A stretch of DNA of 64,000 nt, taken from contig OZ025208.1 of NCBI GenBank assembly GCA_964019055.1, positions 560,501 through 624,500 on the forward strand. The letters are read 5' to 3'. The DNA is from Anthopleura xanthogrammica (taxonomy: Eukaryota > Cnidaria > Anthozoa > Actiniaria > Actiniidae). The notes beneath the pieces were generated by a model. It searched no databases and had not been told where the DNA came from. It saw only the letters and a program-made list of their open reading frames with translations. Shown here piece by piece: positions 23,701 to 35,831 of the stretch; the stretch's first letter is position 1, and each line of letters starts with the position of its first letter. The translations under genes were made by a program, and so were the position numbers.

Positions 23701-24148
23701 CAATTTGCAAATCAAGAAATACTTCAACATTCTACTATTCACTTTATGTAGAATCAGTACTAAGAATCGCTTGATGTAGAATCAATTCTAAAAATATTGT
23801 TTCAGGGTTTATAGGCACTGTGTATTATATGGTAATTAGACTAGAAATACCGCTGGTTTGTAATATTGTTTTTCGGCCCGGCTCCACGCCCGGGGGATAG
23901 CATTACCCCAACCGAAAGGCATGGTGGATCATGTGATAGTCTAGCACACCACAGGGAGCCCAAGCTCCTTTTTTTTTTTTTGCAGCACGGTCATCGCATA
24001 ATTATTATTTTTGGTCCACTTCGTGTAGTTATTTCAAGCATTTATTGACTGCAATTTTGATCTTTCATCATGCAGTTTTGCTTGTCATTTAATTCATGAA
24101 AGAGAGTCCTGAAGGGGTAAATTGCAAGCTGGGATTCGCCCTTTTTTT

Positions 24149-24168
24149 TTGGGGGGGGGGGGGGGGGC
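24149..24168. repeat. Poly-G run
   Basis: About 20 consecutive G after a T run. Homopolymer length is likely unreliable in the assembly. Confidence 0.8.
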
Positions 24169-24409
24169 TGGAAAGATGGGGTTTGATGCACTGGGACTGG
24201 GATTCAGCCATTACTGTCAAAACCACACGAGAAAGATCTCGATGAACGACATTTTTCAGATATGCTTGCTGGTTGATTTTACTTGGGAAAAGATAGATAA
24301 GTACAAATTTCTACAACCAATGGTAGATACATTAAATTTCACCATTGCTTTCATTCATGTCGTCTATTACAACTTATTCTGCTTAGTTCAGTTCATTTCT
24401 TACCTCATT

Positions 24410-24559
24410 AAACAATTATTGAATTCGGTTTTCGCATGATATCGTAAATTATCATGACCAAGGCCGTGTTATCTGACGAAGCCGTAGGCTGAGGCGGATA
24501 AAACGGCCGAGGTCTTGATATTTACGATATCATGCGAAAACCGAATTCGATAATTGTTT
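24410..24559. mobile_element. Foldback MITE, 150 bp, ~48-bp arms
   Basis: AAACAATTATTGAATTCGG at the left and CCGAATTCGATAATTGTTT at the right. Arms continue through TTTTCGCATGATATCGTAAA and its inverse. Only about 50 bases separate the arms. Near-perfect pairing suggests a young copy. Confidence 0.9.
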
Positions 24560-25044
24560 TATTATACATTTTGTAAACTAAGAATAAAGATTTAATTCTG
24601 CTGTCGAAAAAAAAAGCAAACGTATTTCCATTTCCATGTTGATCTTGAGTGAGCTCGACATGATAAATGTATTATCTGCTACAGATATCAGGGATTGACT
24701 GAGGGCTCTCGACCAATCAAAATTGAGATACTGAGTAAATTGTATAACAATGAATATTATTTTCCTCTTCATCGAAATTCAATACATTACAAGATACACG
24801 TCAGCTAGTTTCAAGATCGAAATTTAAATTCAAAAAGGAAAAATTTTAATGGCGACTTCTGTTCTTAAAACACAACATTTACTATTGAATTTAAACCATC
24901 CCAGCATGGACGGTTTTTGTTTCCAAACATTATCTTTTTATTCCTAATAATTTTACGTTATTTGTGTATTCTTTACGATCTTTTGAACACGACTTCTTGA
25001 TGAAAAACAGGCGAAAAACAACTCTAATAAAACGTACTAATTAT

Positions 25045-25170
25045 TAACCCTTTTCCTCCCAAAGTTTGGGCCAGCAAAGTGTTAAATCGTGTAGTCAAGA
25101 TTAAGCCCTTTTGTTCAAAGTGCACTATTTAAAAGAAAACAATTAAAACTTCCGTGGGAGGAAAAGGGTA
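25045..25170. mobile_element. Short MITE, ~126 bp
   Basis: TTAACCCTTTTCCTCCCA at the left against TGGGAGGAAAAGGGTAA at the right; the interior is non-coding. It lies about 430 bases before gene A. Confidence 0.75.
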
Positions 25171-25602
25171 AATTCAACAGCTTGCCTACCGGCCAACATA
25201 TTTTTCCATACGTTTCTTTTTTTCTTTACATATTTATTGGGCATATCAGAATAAAAAGATTACAAATGCTATCTACGCTACCCAATGGGGAAAGTGCGAA
25301 CGGGACTCGAAGTAGTTTGTTGGCTTTTGCTGAGATGGTTTGAATATGTTTCTCCCATGTGAGATTGCTGGTTACAATGACTCCAAGAGTTTCCTCTCGT
25401 GTTCGTTTGATCTTTGTAAAGGCACTAAGCCAACTTCAAAAAAAAAACTTCAAACTTTCCATTTTTACTAACTTTGGCATGCTCTTCATAAATATTAATT
25501 TTCGTTTTTATTGAACTAAAATTTAAAATGACGTCACGCAAGACCCGATTCTATCACCTCTATTCCAGTATTGACATCAGTCAGTAGCATCTGCAGCTCG
25601 CC

Positions 25603-28600
25603 ATGCACTTGTCGTACTTCATCCTTTTCGGGATTTTTCTTCACAACAATTTTCCTACAGAAAGTAAAATAGTTACTCCTGATGGACTTGTGGGCGAGGG
25701 ATTTAAAGGAGATGCTTTTCGTCGAATCACCACTCATCTTATCGAGACACACATAGTCAACAAACTTGGCTCGTGTTCCTTCAGATGTTCCAAACACCCT
25801 GAATGTTTGTCGTTTAACTTTGGGAATCGCATCAATGGCAAACACGACTGTCAGTTACTAAGAACAGACAAGTACAACTCAGGATCGTCCTACATTACCA
25901 GTACAGACTTCCACTACTTCTATTCTGTGGTAAGTACATAGAGATTACTTCATTATTGGTGAGCGCGTACGAGTTTTATTCACGAGTTGTGAAGAATCGC
26001 AAACGAACGAACGAGTCCTCGAGCGATCGCGTTTTTTTTTAAACTAACATTTACATGCGCAAAACTTACTTTCGTCAGCTTATCAACTATTATTGTGCTA
26101 TTTAAATCATAAATTATCATCAAATCATTATATTAATAAAACAGTTTTTAAATTTCACAAAATTTATTCAACTTAAATTTGTCAGAAAAATAAGAATCAG
26201 GCCTTCAACATGAGAGCAGTTCTAACCTTCAAAACCGTGTCTCCGATTTTTGACATCTTTTTTAGATCGCGCACAATGACGCGTTAAATCCAGATGTTTG
26301 AGTTTTCGATAGTTATGAATGCAAAATAGATAATATCTTTTCAGGAAGAAATAAGCAAAAATCTTTGGTGATTTATCAAATCCAAAGTTTCAGTTCGATC
26401 CGATGTAATCCGAATGAGTTAAAACGTTTTTTAAGGTGTTTCAACATTTTTGCGTGGCCGTTAAACAAGAATATTTGAATTCAGCTAAGCCTACATTCTT
26501 AGCGTTTTCGATTATATGACAAACAAAATATCTAAAAACTAGAAAATGTTATTCGACTGATTTTGAGTAAATCGTAAAAAAAATTGAATCCGAGATTTTG
26601 CGTTACTACACGTTAACCATAAAGTTGCTTAGTTTGGCTTTACAAATTACGACAAAATGTTCCTTAAACTTTGAAATTGAAACCTTGAAAGCTTTAAAGA
26701 GTTTCTCCTTTTCATTTTTGAGAATGAATTTTTCTAGGAAACCACGGTTTTTAGACTGAGTTCCTAATACCTTATTATGGGAAATTAACGCTTCATGAAA
26801 TTAAAGCGAATTTCAAGAAATCGTTTCTTTTAATGTTATTTTCCATATCATTAATAAAGTGGAACGTTAATTTTCACGACATGAATTTCTGGCAATTTTA
26901 TCTGTTATCTACTTTTGAAAAAATATTTATTTAAAACTGAACTTTACAACTAGTCACTTAATAACAACAACACTTCAGCATTTGTCGGAAATTATCTTTT
27001 CGTTTTCTATTCTACAAGCTCTTCATTTTCACTTTCAGATGAGTTATCTTTGTGTTCAATGCGTTAATTTCATCTAAATCGAAATTTTGGCTTGACTTTC
27101 GCGTTAATTTTCTTTATTTCGACGTATTTTTGCCCTCCATTCACGTTAATTTAAGTCACGCTAATTTCCAATAATAAGGCATAGTAGTTTTATCGAGCTT
27201 TAGCGCTTTTCTTGATATTACAAGAACAGCGACTTAGATTTATTTTAAACTTTCGTGAACCTTTTTTCATTATATAAACAACAGTGTCTCAAAGTTCCAT
27301 CTGGATTGAAGCATTTTAACGTGGTCAAACAAATTGCTAAACTTAATTAGCCTGTATAAAATGCAATTGAAAGTTGTTTTATGATTCCAGCTGACTTATA
27401 ATTAGCACTCTTCAATTCAATCACAGCTTCAACTCAAGCTTCACTCAAACACTGTGGTTTCCTCTAAAAAAAATCATTCAAAAAAACGCAATGAAGAAAC
27501 TCTTTAAAAGTTTCAAGGTTTCAAATTATAATTTAAAACATTTTGTTGTGATTCAGAAGTAAGGTTGTTAAAAAATATAGACCGACCAAGCATGTAACCA
27601 TGGATATACATAACCACCCAAAATCTCGGATTCAAAATGTTTCTACAATTTGCGAAAAATCGGTCAGATAAAAAAAAATATTTTTTTCTTATGTTGTTTG
27701 CAATATACCATAGTTTAACAGAATAGGTTTGGTTTTTTTTTTGGTACCGTCGTAATCGCTCAGAATTTAGGTTTAGGTGAATTTACCGCTTCGTGTTCAT
27801 CGCCGTTATCCTAATGTGATTTTTTCTAATTTTAAAAGTTATAAACTTCAATTTTAGGTAGAATATTTTGTGTGAGTTTCATAATAATCTAACTACGGAA
27901 AGTTAAGGCTCCGACACACGATGCAACATTGTGTGCAACATCACACTAAAATATTAAAATGGAAACCTCTGTTTAAGTTTATTATGTTATTTGTATTATC
28001 CTCGTATAAAATTAAATGAAAATATCGAGATTTTCTCTGATTTTGCTGCTGAAATAATACCGTAATCATAATGTTGCAAGGAATGTTGCAAGGAATGTTG
28101 CACCATGTATCTGAGCCTTTAGTTTAACGGCCGCTTAAAAATGTTCGGTACGGTTGTTTGAAAACAGGAAGCTATTTTGGTCACCCCAAAACTTCGGAGA
28201 AACCCAATATTCTTTGTGTGTGTTGAAAACAGAAAAAGAAATTTCGAAAACTTTATTTATTGCTTTAAGAAAATGTATATTTTTATATAATAATTTTTAA
28301 AAAATTCACCGCAAAATGTTGCTCTCGCGTAAAGTGATCTCGAAGGTATCCTGAAAACTTTTAAAAACCAATCTTCACAATATTTTTCTTTAATATTTCA
28401 CTCCAAAACTAAAATAATAAGTAATTTTCTCAGAATATCTATTCTAGACATTTTTTTACGAGAAGTTACGAGAGATATAGTAAAACGCGGCCGACAAGGC
28501 GAAAAAAATTAAAATCTGCTCAATCTCAACCGATTTTTGTGATTTCAACATTTTTAACAAACAGTACCTAGTAATAATGAGAATTAACAGTGGAATCCAC

Positions 28601-30142
28601 AGAGTGGCTCTTCTTCCACTGCATTCCAATTGGAATTGGAAAAACCCTCGAAGCACAGGAGAGAACCAACAAACAACTCTACTCACATACGACAGCGAGC
28701 CCAGCGGGGCTCGAACTTGGGTCGCCAGCCGTGCTTCCCAGTAGATCTTTTATTATGGATAACAATAGGAACTAATCTTGAAAAACATTATTTGAACTAA
28801 GAGTATTTTGGTATCTATAACTCTAATCTTATTTTTCACCATCATTGGAAATTTGTAATATTTGTCGAACGAAATCTCCCGCACACATGCATGTCTTTGA
28901 CTATCTCTATAGCAACGAGAATAAATAGCATAACTAAAGATACATAGCCTTATTTGGTAAAACACAAGGAGTCAACAACATACTTAATTTAGACACAAGA
29001 ACCATGTGGAGGAGAAAAAAATAAAGTTATGAAAATACTCCACAATACTGCAATTGAAAAAAAGAAACTGCGAAATGACTTGATTGAAATAAAATAAATT
29101 TCACTTCTGACGCACAATAATCTGCTCATAATCAACTGACTTTCTTTTTAAAACAAAATATTTAGAAAAGTTTGGATGCCAAGCTGTATTTTTTTTTTTC
29201 GTTCTAGAACAAGTGTATGGATCCCTCACCATGTCAGAACAATGGATCGTGTTACCCTGACTACGATAACAACGACTATCATTGCGTCTGTAAGTCTGGA
29301 ATTGAAGGACGAAACTGCGAAATATGTGAGTATTTTATTCCAAGACGAGTTCGTAGAAAGAATGTAAGTTAAAGTTTACAATCCTCGCTATGAAACAATT
29401 ACAAATAGATAAACAGGCTAAAAGGGAGGAAGGACGTGTATTTACATTCTTGTGTAACAAACCAACAAAAACTTTTCACTTTTATGATTCAGTTTACAGC
29501 AACTGTTCATCGCTTCTCTCTGCTGGCTACACTGCACATGGAGTCTATCACATCGATCCTGATGGACAAGGCTCCTTCCCAGTCTACTGTGACATGACCA
29601 CTGATGGAGGAGGGTGGACTGTGTTCCAGAAGCGCTTTGACGGCTCGGTAGACTTCTATCGCGGTTGGCATGACTACAAAACCGGTTTTGGTAACCTGGC
29701 TGGTGAGTTTTGGTTGGGCCTTGACAAGATCCACCGACTGACCAAAAGACAAGTCACATCATTACGTGTTGATCTGGAGGACTGGATGGGCAACACGGGT
29801 TATGCTGTGTATTCATCGTTCTCTATCGCTGATGAGAGTGATTTTTACCGCCTGAGGGTAGGCGGATACTCGGGTACTGCTGGAGACTCTCTGACAAAAG
29901 GGACATTAGCTAGAAGGATCCACAATAACATGAGATTCAGCACATTTGATAAGGACAATGACAATAGGGATACTAGCAATTGCGCAGCGTCCTACGAAGG
30001 CGCCTGGTGGCATAATGATTGCTTTGATTCACACCTCAATGGAAGATACCTCGTGACCCAGCAGGATTCTAAAGCAATGTCCTGGTATGAGTTCAAATCG
30101 GATTTAAGAAGCTTGAAAACCTCGCAGATGAAACTGAAATAG
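25603..30142 (+). CDS. Gene A: secreted PAN-EGF-fibrinogen-domain lectin-like protein
   Basis: Three exons: 25603-25929, 29208-29325 and 29493-30142, with intron phases 0 and 1, giving 364 residues. Residues 1-21 form a signal peptide (MHLSYFILFGIF). Residues 25-109 are PAN/Apple-like with Cys 58, 62, 68 and 83. Residues 110-147 are EGF with six cysteines spaced 112/118/124/134/136/145. From 149 on is a fibrinogen C-terminal domain with Cys 152, 180, 312 and 325 and the calcium-binding DKDND at 301-305. Such domains in ficolins and tachylectins bind acetylated sugars, so an extracellular recognition role is inferred. The start follows conservation among the three copies. Readable sequence before exon 3 (29390-29492) is intron: it is disrupted in gene B and cut off from exon 2 by stops. 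Exon 3 is nearly identical to gene B; exon 1 differs from B and C at six residues. Confidence 0.85.
27904..28122. mobile_element. MITE in gene A intron 1, ~218 bp
   Basis: AAGGCTCCGACACACGATGC at the left and its near-inverse, ending CATGTATCTGAGCCTTTA, at the right. Both ends carry the pentamer GGCTC and GCAACATT blocks. Flanked by TA, so a TA target site is possible. Confidence 0.75.
28568..28745 (-). mobile_element. tRNA-derived SINE in gene A intron 1
   Basis: On the minus strand: a tRNA-like head with a B-box-like TTCGAGCCCC, then ATGTGAGTAGAGTTGTTTGT, TGGTTCTCTCCTGTGCTTCG, AGGGTTTTTCC and a TTCCAATTGGAATGCAG tail. It is antisense to gene A. Confidence 0.8.
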
Positions 30143-30237
30143 TGAGTATATAACATGTTTCTGATGATTTTTAGCGGAGATTCCTACTCACGTTTACGTT
30201 CTATTATTATCCTATAGATATGAAAGAAGCCCGTTAA

Positions 30238-30247
30238 AATAAAATAA
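30238..30247 (+). promoter_or_regulatory. Poly(A) signal of gene A
   Basis: Two overlapping AATAAA hexamers about 95 bases past the stop. Position and sequence fit a 3'-end signal. Confidence 0.5.
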
Positions 30248-30277
30248 AAAGTCAAAAAAACGAATTATTATCCACTG

Positions 30278-31050
30278 TCAATCGTGTGGTGTAACCAGAA
30301 GTAGATTCCAGTCCACACAAGCACTATCACTAACAACACCAGACACTGCCAATCGTGTGGTGTAACCAGAAGTAGATTCCAGTCCACACAAGCACTATCA
30401 CTAACAACACCAGACACTGTCAATCGTGTGGTGTAACCAGAAGTAGATTCCAGTCCACACAAGCACTATCACTAACAAGACCAGACACTGCCAATCGTGT
30501 GGTGTGACAAGAAGTAGATTCCATCAGTCCACACAAGCACTATCACTAACAAGACCCGGCACGGTCAATCGTGTGGTGTAACCAGAAGTAGATTCCATTC
30601 AACACAAGAACTATCACTAACAAGACCAGACACTGCCAATCGTGTGATGTGACCAGAAGTAGATTCCAGTCCACACAAGCACTATCACTAACAAGACCAG
30701 ACACTGTCAATCGTGTGGTGTGACAAGAAGTAGATTCCATCAGTCCACACAAGCACTATCACTAACAAGACCAGACACTGCCAATCGTGTGATGTGACAA
30801 GAAGTAGATTCCATCAGTCCACACAAGCACTATCACTAACAAGACCAGACACTGCCAATCGTGTTATGTGACAAGAAGTAGATCTCATTCCACACAAGCA
30901 CTATCACTAACAAGACCAGACACTGTCAATCGTATGGTGTGACAAGAAGTAGATTCCAGTCCACACAAGCACTATCACTAACAAGACCAGACACTGCCAA
31001 TCGTGTGGTGTGACAAGAAGTTGATTCCAGTCCACACGAGCACTGAATTG
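30278..31050. repeat. Minisatellite, ~71-bp unit, ~11 copies
   Basis: The marker CAATCGTGTGGTGTAACCAG begins at 30278, 30350, 30421 and onward. Each unit ends CACTATCACTAACAAGACC. Variants (TAACC or TGACA; ATTCCAGT or ATTCCATCAGT) are intermixed along the array. It lies directly after gene A and separates it from B. Confidence 0.9.
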
Positions 31051-34000
31051 CAAAAAAAAATCTTAAAAAAGATTAATTCATTGGTTTTCAACGATAACTC
31101 TTGTAGCACCTAACTAACATGTAAAGGAAATCCATTCCTCCAAAGTGTTTAAAAACTCTCAGCGAGAACACTTGTCGGCTTTCAGCCAGTCTTTTTCTGT
31201 ATTCTTGTTTAAATATTTCATATTGTAAACTGAGCTGAAAAGCTATGATGGGATATTCAATTAAAAAAAATGCACGTATGTCCCTTAGTAGGTGTGGTTA
31301 CTCGACCATCGTTGAAGGTTTTCAAAAATCCCGATATTGAGCCGAGAAAATACTCCAGAGTAGTTGTTTATGATCAGCCTAAAGACATTACTTGCTAACT
31401 GACACAAGGCGTAAAACGTTAAGCAAGAAAAGAAAAGAAATAAAGTAAAGGATGGAAATGATATGAAGTACTTGAAAAGGAAACAAAGCAAAGTAAAAGA
31501 AAATAAGAATGAAAGAATGAAAGTCAAAAAATGAACAAAGGTATGAAAGAAAGAACGAAACTAGAAGAAAGAAATAAGGAAGGAAAGAAGGAATAAACAA
31601 GGAAAAGAGAAGGAAAAAAAAACAAGAAAAGAAATGCTTTGTTGAAACTGAACTCAGCATCAACCCCAAGGCATGAAGAAGGCATGGATCTAGTAAACCT
31701 TAAAGTTTTGGTGAGATTTGTTTTCTTGTCTAGAAAACATCCAATTGAAAATTCTGGTTTTTTAAAAAGTTTGGAAAAAAGCTTTTCTTTATGATCACTT
31801 ACACGTGCTTCTTTCTGCGAATAGAGTGGTTTTCGTATGAGTGGGAAACATTACGGTGGATTCATAGCCGTACTGTAGCCGTACCGTATCTTATCGTACC
31901 CGTAACTACGCGTTGTGATTGGTGAATTACTGGAAGACAATGGGAAGCCATTCAGATGTCACGGCATATTGTATCGTGTACTTGCTGTAAAAATATACAA
32001 TACGCGCAGTATGTATGGTTTTTTTTCTCAGGAAGTTCATGACTCACTATTGTGATCAATGAAAGACATTCAATCGAAGACATTCATAGCTGTACGATAA
32101 TTTCCATGCAGTTTAAAACGACAGAATTGTTAGGAATTCTTTTAATATCAGGCTTTGCAGGTTATAGAAAATGCTTTTCTTCTCTTATGGAGAATTCTGG
32201 GAAAATTTATGGTCATGTTTCAACTATGACATCACGAATCAAGAGAGACCTTCCGGTGACCCGTCCGTCACTCTGTCCAGGTGATCTGACTAGGCGCGCA
32301 AAGCATGATTTCCTGATCTTAAGGCAATGGGCTCGCGCAAATTTAACCGATAGATTTTCCTATAATTTTGCGTATAGATAGTTTTTGAGATGGACAAAAC
32401 AGAACAACAACAAAAATCGGGGGTCATCGACATAGATTTTGCGCTATGTTAGCTTGAACACGGCACTCCCCAGCGAGTCTAGAACGAAAACAACGCTTCT
32501 CAAAGTATTACGTCTAGTTTAATTCTGGTGGCTGCAATATGAAAAACATAGGCTTTCAGAGGTACTAAAGTAAATAAACTTCCTTGAAAAACAGTTTAAT
32601 GTCACAAAGTTCAGGAAAAATGCTAAGTTTTGACATTTCACACTTGAAAAACAGTCGAAATTACGTGCGAATGTCAAGTCTTTTTTAGATGATGTTTCAC
32701 GATTTTCTCGAAAACAAACCAATAGATTTTTTTTTTTTTTCGATATGTACTAGCTTTAGTTAAAAGACATCGAATTCAGGAAAAAAATGTATAGGTCACC
32801 GTATTCATTTACAAGATATAAGTCGTAAAGCAACGCAAAATGAAGAGCGACAAACGGAAAGCACACAGGTAGCCCAATCCATGGGTTTTGTCGCGCATGC
32901 CACGAGTCATCGAACATACACAAAATGACTGCCATGCGACTAATTGTCAAGTTATATAAATACAGTGTATTGTTTCGCATTTTGGTCAATATATTATACA
33001 ATTCTAAATAATAATAAAAATGCGCAGAAAGATGCGCACGAGTGCGCGAGCCCATTGCCTTAAAAAGAATCAATCCCATCGCCCACCGCACGCTCAATTC
33101 ACTTGAATTTCATGGCAGCCATCTTGAAAATAAGCTAAATAGGAGCGACTTTCTCGCCAATAAATATTTTCTTGTTCAAAACGAGACACTCTAAATAACA
33201 GATAAAAGGATTTTCTTAAAGTTTGAAGCATCCTGGAGATTGCCAAGGACAAAAGAGCAGCGTAAGATGTGGAAATTTTAGTTAAAAAATCCTTTGCTTA
33301 ATAACACTACTCCTTCAATTATTGTACTCGTCTGCCATTTGTTTCTTTTTTTTTTACCCCCTCTTCTTTTTTAGAAACGTGATTCGCAATCTGATTGGCT
33401 AATCGTTTTTCCTCAGATCCCCTGGATGACGTTTCAATAGGTTCGATAAAACTTTCTTCCGAATAGTTGAGGTTGATTAATAGGAAATAGGTATTGTATG
33501 AGTTTGCATCATTTTATTATATACGTAAAAAAAATCCACTTAATTCTAATTTTTTTTTTTAAATTTTTATTTTTTTAATGTTTTTTCCTTTTTTTGTTTT
33601 TGTTTTTTGCCGGTCTATTGACAAATATTTTAAAGTCTAAATCACGCTTTCCCTGGTTATCGATGATTAGCACATGTAATTATGTCTATGTGTGATTTGT
33701 TATGAGGAAGAAAACCATGGAGTACAACCTGACACGAGTAACCGTTTTAAGAGTATTTTAACGGACACAACAATTAAGGAGTGACATATCAAAGCGCAGC
33801 CATTTTGTTGTCGAAAATTGGTTGCGCGAAATACATAAAAATCGAGCAGTAAAGTCATTTTTCGTAAAAAAACTAAATGGATTGCTAAATTTTTTTAGAA
33901 GAAACTGTTTAATAACCTATAGATAAATATTATGTGTAAATATTTATGAATACATGCACAGGCAGCCCAAGCTCTTTTTCTGTAGTGTTGTGATGAATAT

Positions 34001-35638
34001 TTACGGTAACATTTTGTAATATCTAAAATTGGTACTTTTATGAATAAGAATGACTTACCTTGATAGCTTGTTAAATGTTTTGATGTCTGCTCGATTTTGA
34101 AGCCATTTGGGAGCGTTTTTACGGAGTCATCGTCATTTTGATTCCCCTACTAAAGAAAATCCAAAGGATGCACACTCACGGCGACAGCGACCTCTACTCG
34201 GAGCTCAATAAATCCAAGAAAAATTAAGCTACGGCCATAATTTCACGACAGAATCAAAGTACACATGCCAATGCTTCTCTCCAGTACGCTCAAAGTAGCA
34301 TTCTTTCTAAAACGTGAATACTAGAAGATATTTTCTTCCATAATAAATTCACTTCTGTAGTTTGGCTTGTGATGGTCGCTCGAATTGTATGCTGGTTAGC
34401 TTTCTAAAACCCTAACGGGGGTAGACAGCGTCCATTTTCGGCAAACAAACCCTAACCTACCAGGGTCCCCTAGTGTCCTTTTGGCTAATGGCTCATTGTT
34501 TTCTCTCAACCAATCAAAAATCATGAGGGTACACGCGGATTAGTTTTCCCTGAGGAAGCCATTCAATGTATTCAATGTATTTTTGCGCGCGCTGTAACGC
34601 CATACGCCCAGAACAGATGCGCACAAACAATGCCTGAAAAGCCTGAAAAGCCCTATTCGGGAGTAGTCCAATAAAATGTATGTATGTAATGCCGCGAACG
34701 TCCTTAATACGGAAATTATAGGCCTCACTCAAAATTGAGCTGTATTCCGGCGACGTGCTGCAAGGGGTCTATACAGGGAGTCTAATTTAGATAAGAGAAA
34801 TAGATGAAAAGAATTTGATAAAACTCACCAATCCTGTTCGTTTAAAAACCCGTTTAAAAATTCAGATTCTTGGTAAGTATATTGTATAATTTTGTCTACC
34901 GAGGTAAGGGACAAGTCAGTTTCAGTTTAGGCCTATCTTGCCATGCAACTGCTTGCAATTGATAGATTTTATCCAAACCGGGCAGACAAAATTATAAAAA
35001 AATTCCCAATAATATGAAGTTTCATGGAAATTCATGGATTTTCGAGCGAACTAGAGGACAACTGATTGATGAAAAACCACTGCTAGAAAATTAACCCGTA
35101 ACGGAAATCTTGACTTAAAAATAAGATTTCGAATACACCTAGGCCTAAGGCATAAATGTTTGAGCTACTACATGCGCTAAATTCAGAAATAAACGAGTGT
35201 TTTTGACGCGATTGATGGTTTTCAACTATTCCCGAGAGAGCAAGAGACAAAGCTATGGCGGTCGTGCTTGTGGACTTTAACAATAAACACTTACTTAGTA
35301 TGTATATTTAGGTCTACTAGCATGACGTAACGTGAAAAAGAAGAATACGATTGAGCGAGTTTTAAAAGAAAATTACACACACAAATTGTACTCTCATTAC
35401 TTTGAATTCTCATTCATTGGATTTCAATTGTTTTCTAAACAGCTGCGTCCATACGTAAAGCATCCTGGAGAGCAAATCTTCTATTAACACTATACATAAC
35501 GGTATGGTGGTATGCCTAGTGTGATGTCAGTTCATCACGAACAAGGGAATTATTACCTTACAGAGAACTAAACGTAAATCTAGATAAATAACTTCAAATT
35601 CTTCCTTTAATAGGGCTTTACATATTCCGCGAACCCAG
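31051..35638. other. No gene seen; A-B intergenic
   Basis: AT-rich. Includes a purine-rich patch (31420-31630), T-rich low complexity (33540-33610) and an inverted pair TAAGGCAATGGGCTCGCGC (about 32320) / GCGCGAGCCCATTGCCTTA (about 33045) that may mark another element. ORFs at 32052-32381 and 32756-33097 look random. Confidence 0.4.
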
Positions 35639-35768
35639 AACATTCCAATGGCTTGTTGAGAAATGGTTTTTTTTATCCCCGTCAATCAAAACTATTAGCG
35701 GCACTCGACTAATTAGTTTTGATTAGCGCCAGAGAAAAACCAATTTCACAACACAGCATTGGAATGTT
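35639..35768. mobile_element. Foldback element just upstream of gene B
   Basis: AACATTCCAATGGCTTGTTG at the left and CAACACAGCATTGGAATGTT at the right, with inner arms GAGAAATGGTTTTT and AAAAACCAATTTC. It ends 64 bases before gene B's ATG, in flanking DNA not shared with genes A or C. Confidence 0.85.
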
Positions 35769-35831
35769 GTATAAAGAACAGAGAAACACAACTACTTTTT
35801 ACCTTCCTCTTGTTGACTTCTATTCAGCATC

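Noticed and set aside
29390..29492. In-frame N-terminal extension of the gene A fibrinogen exon
   Set aside because: The same stretch is out of frame in gene B and separated from the EGF exon by stops, so it is intron 2 sequence ending at the CAG before exon 3.
30278..31050. CRISPR-like array
   Set aside because: Whole units are repeated without unique spacers, and the host is a eukaryote. It is a minisatellite, as is 18262-19285.
32052..33097. ORFs of 109 and 113 residues (+ and -)
   Set aside because: No domain resemblance, no splice logic and AT-driven composition. Both lie next to an inverted repeat pair and are likely chance.
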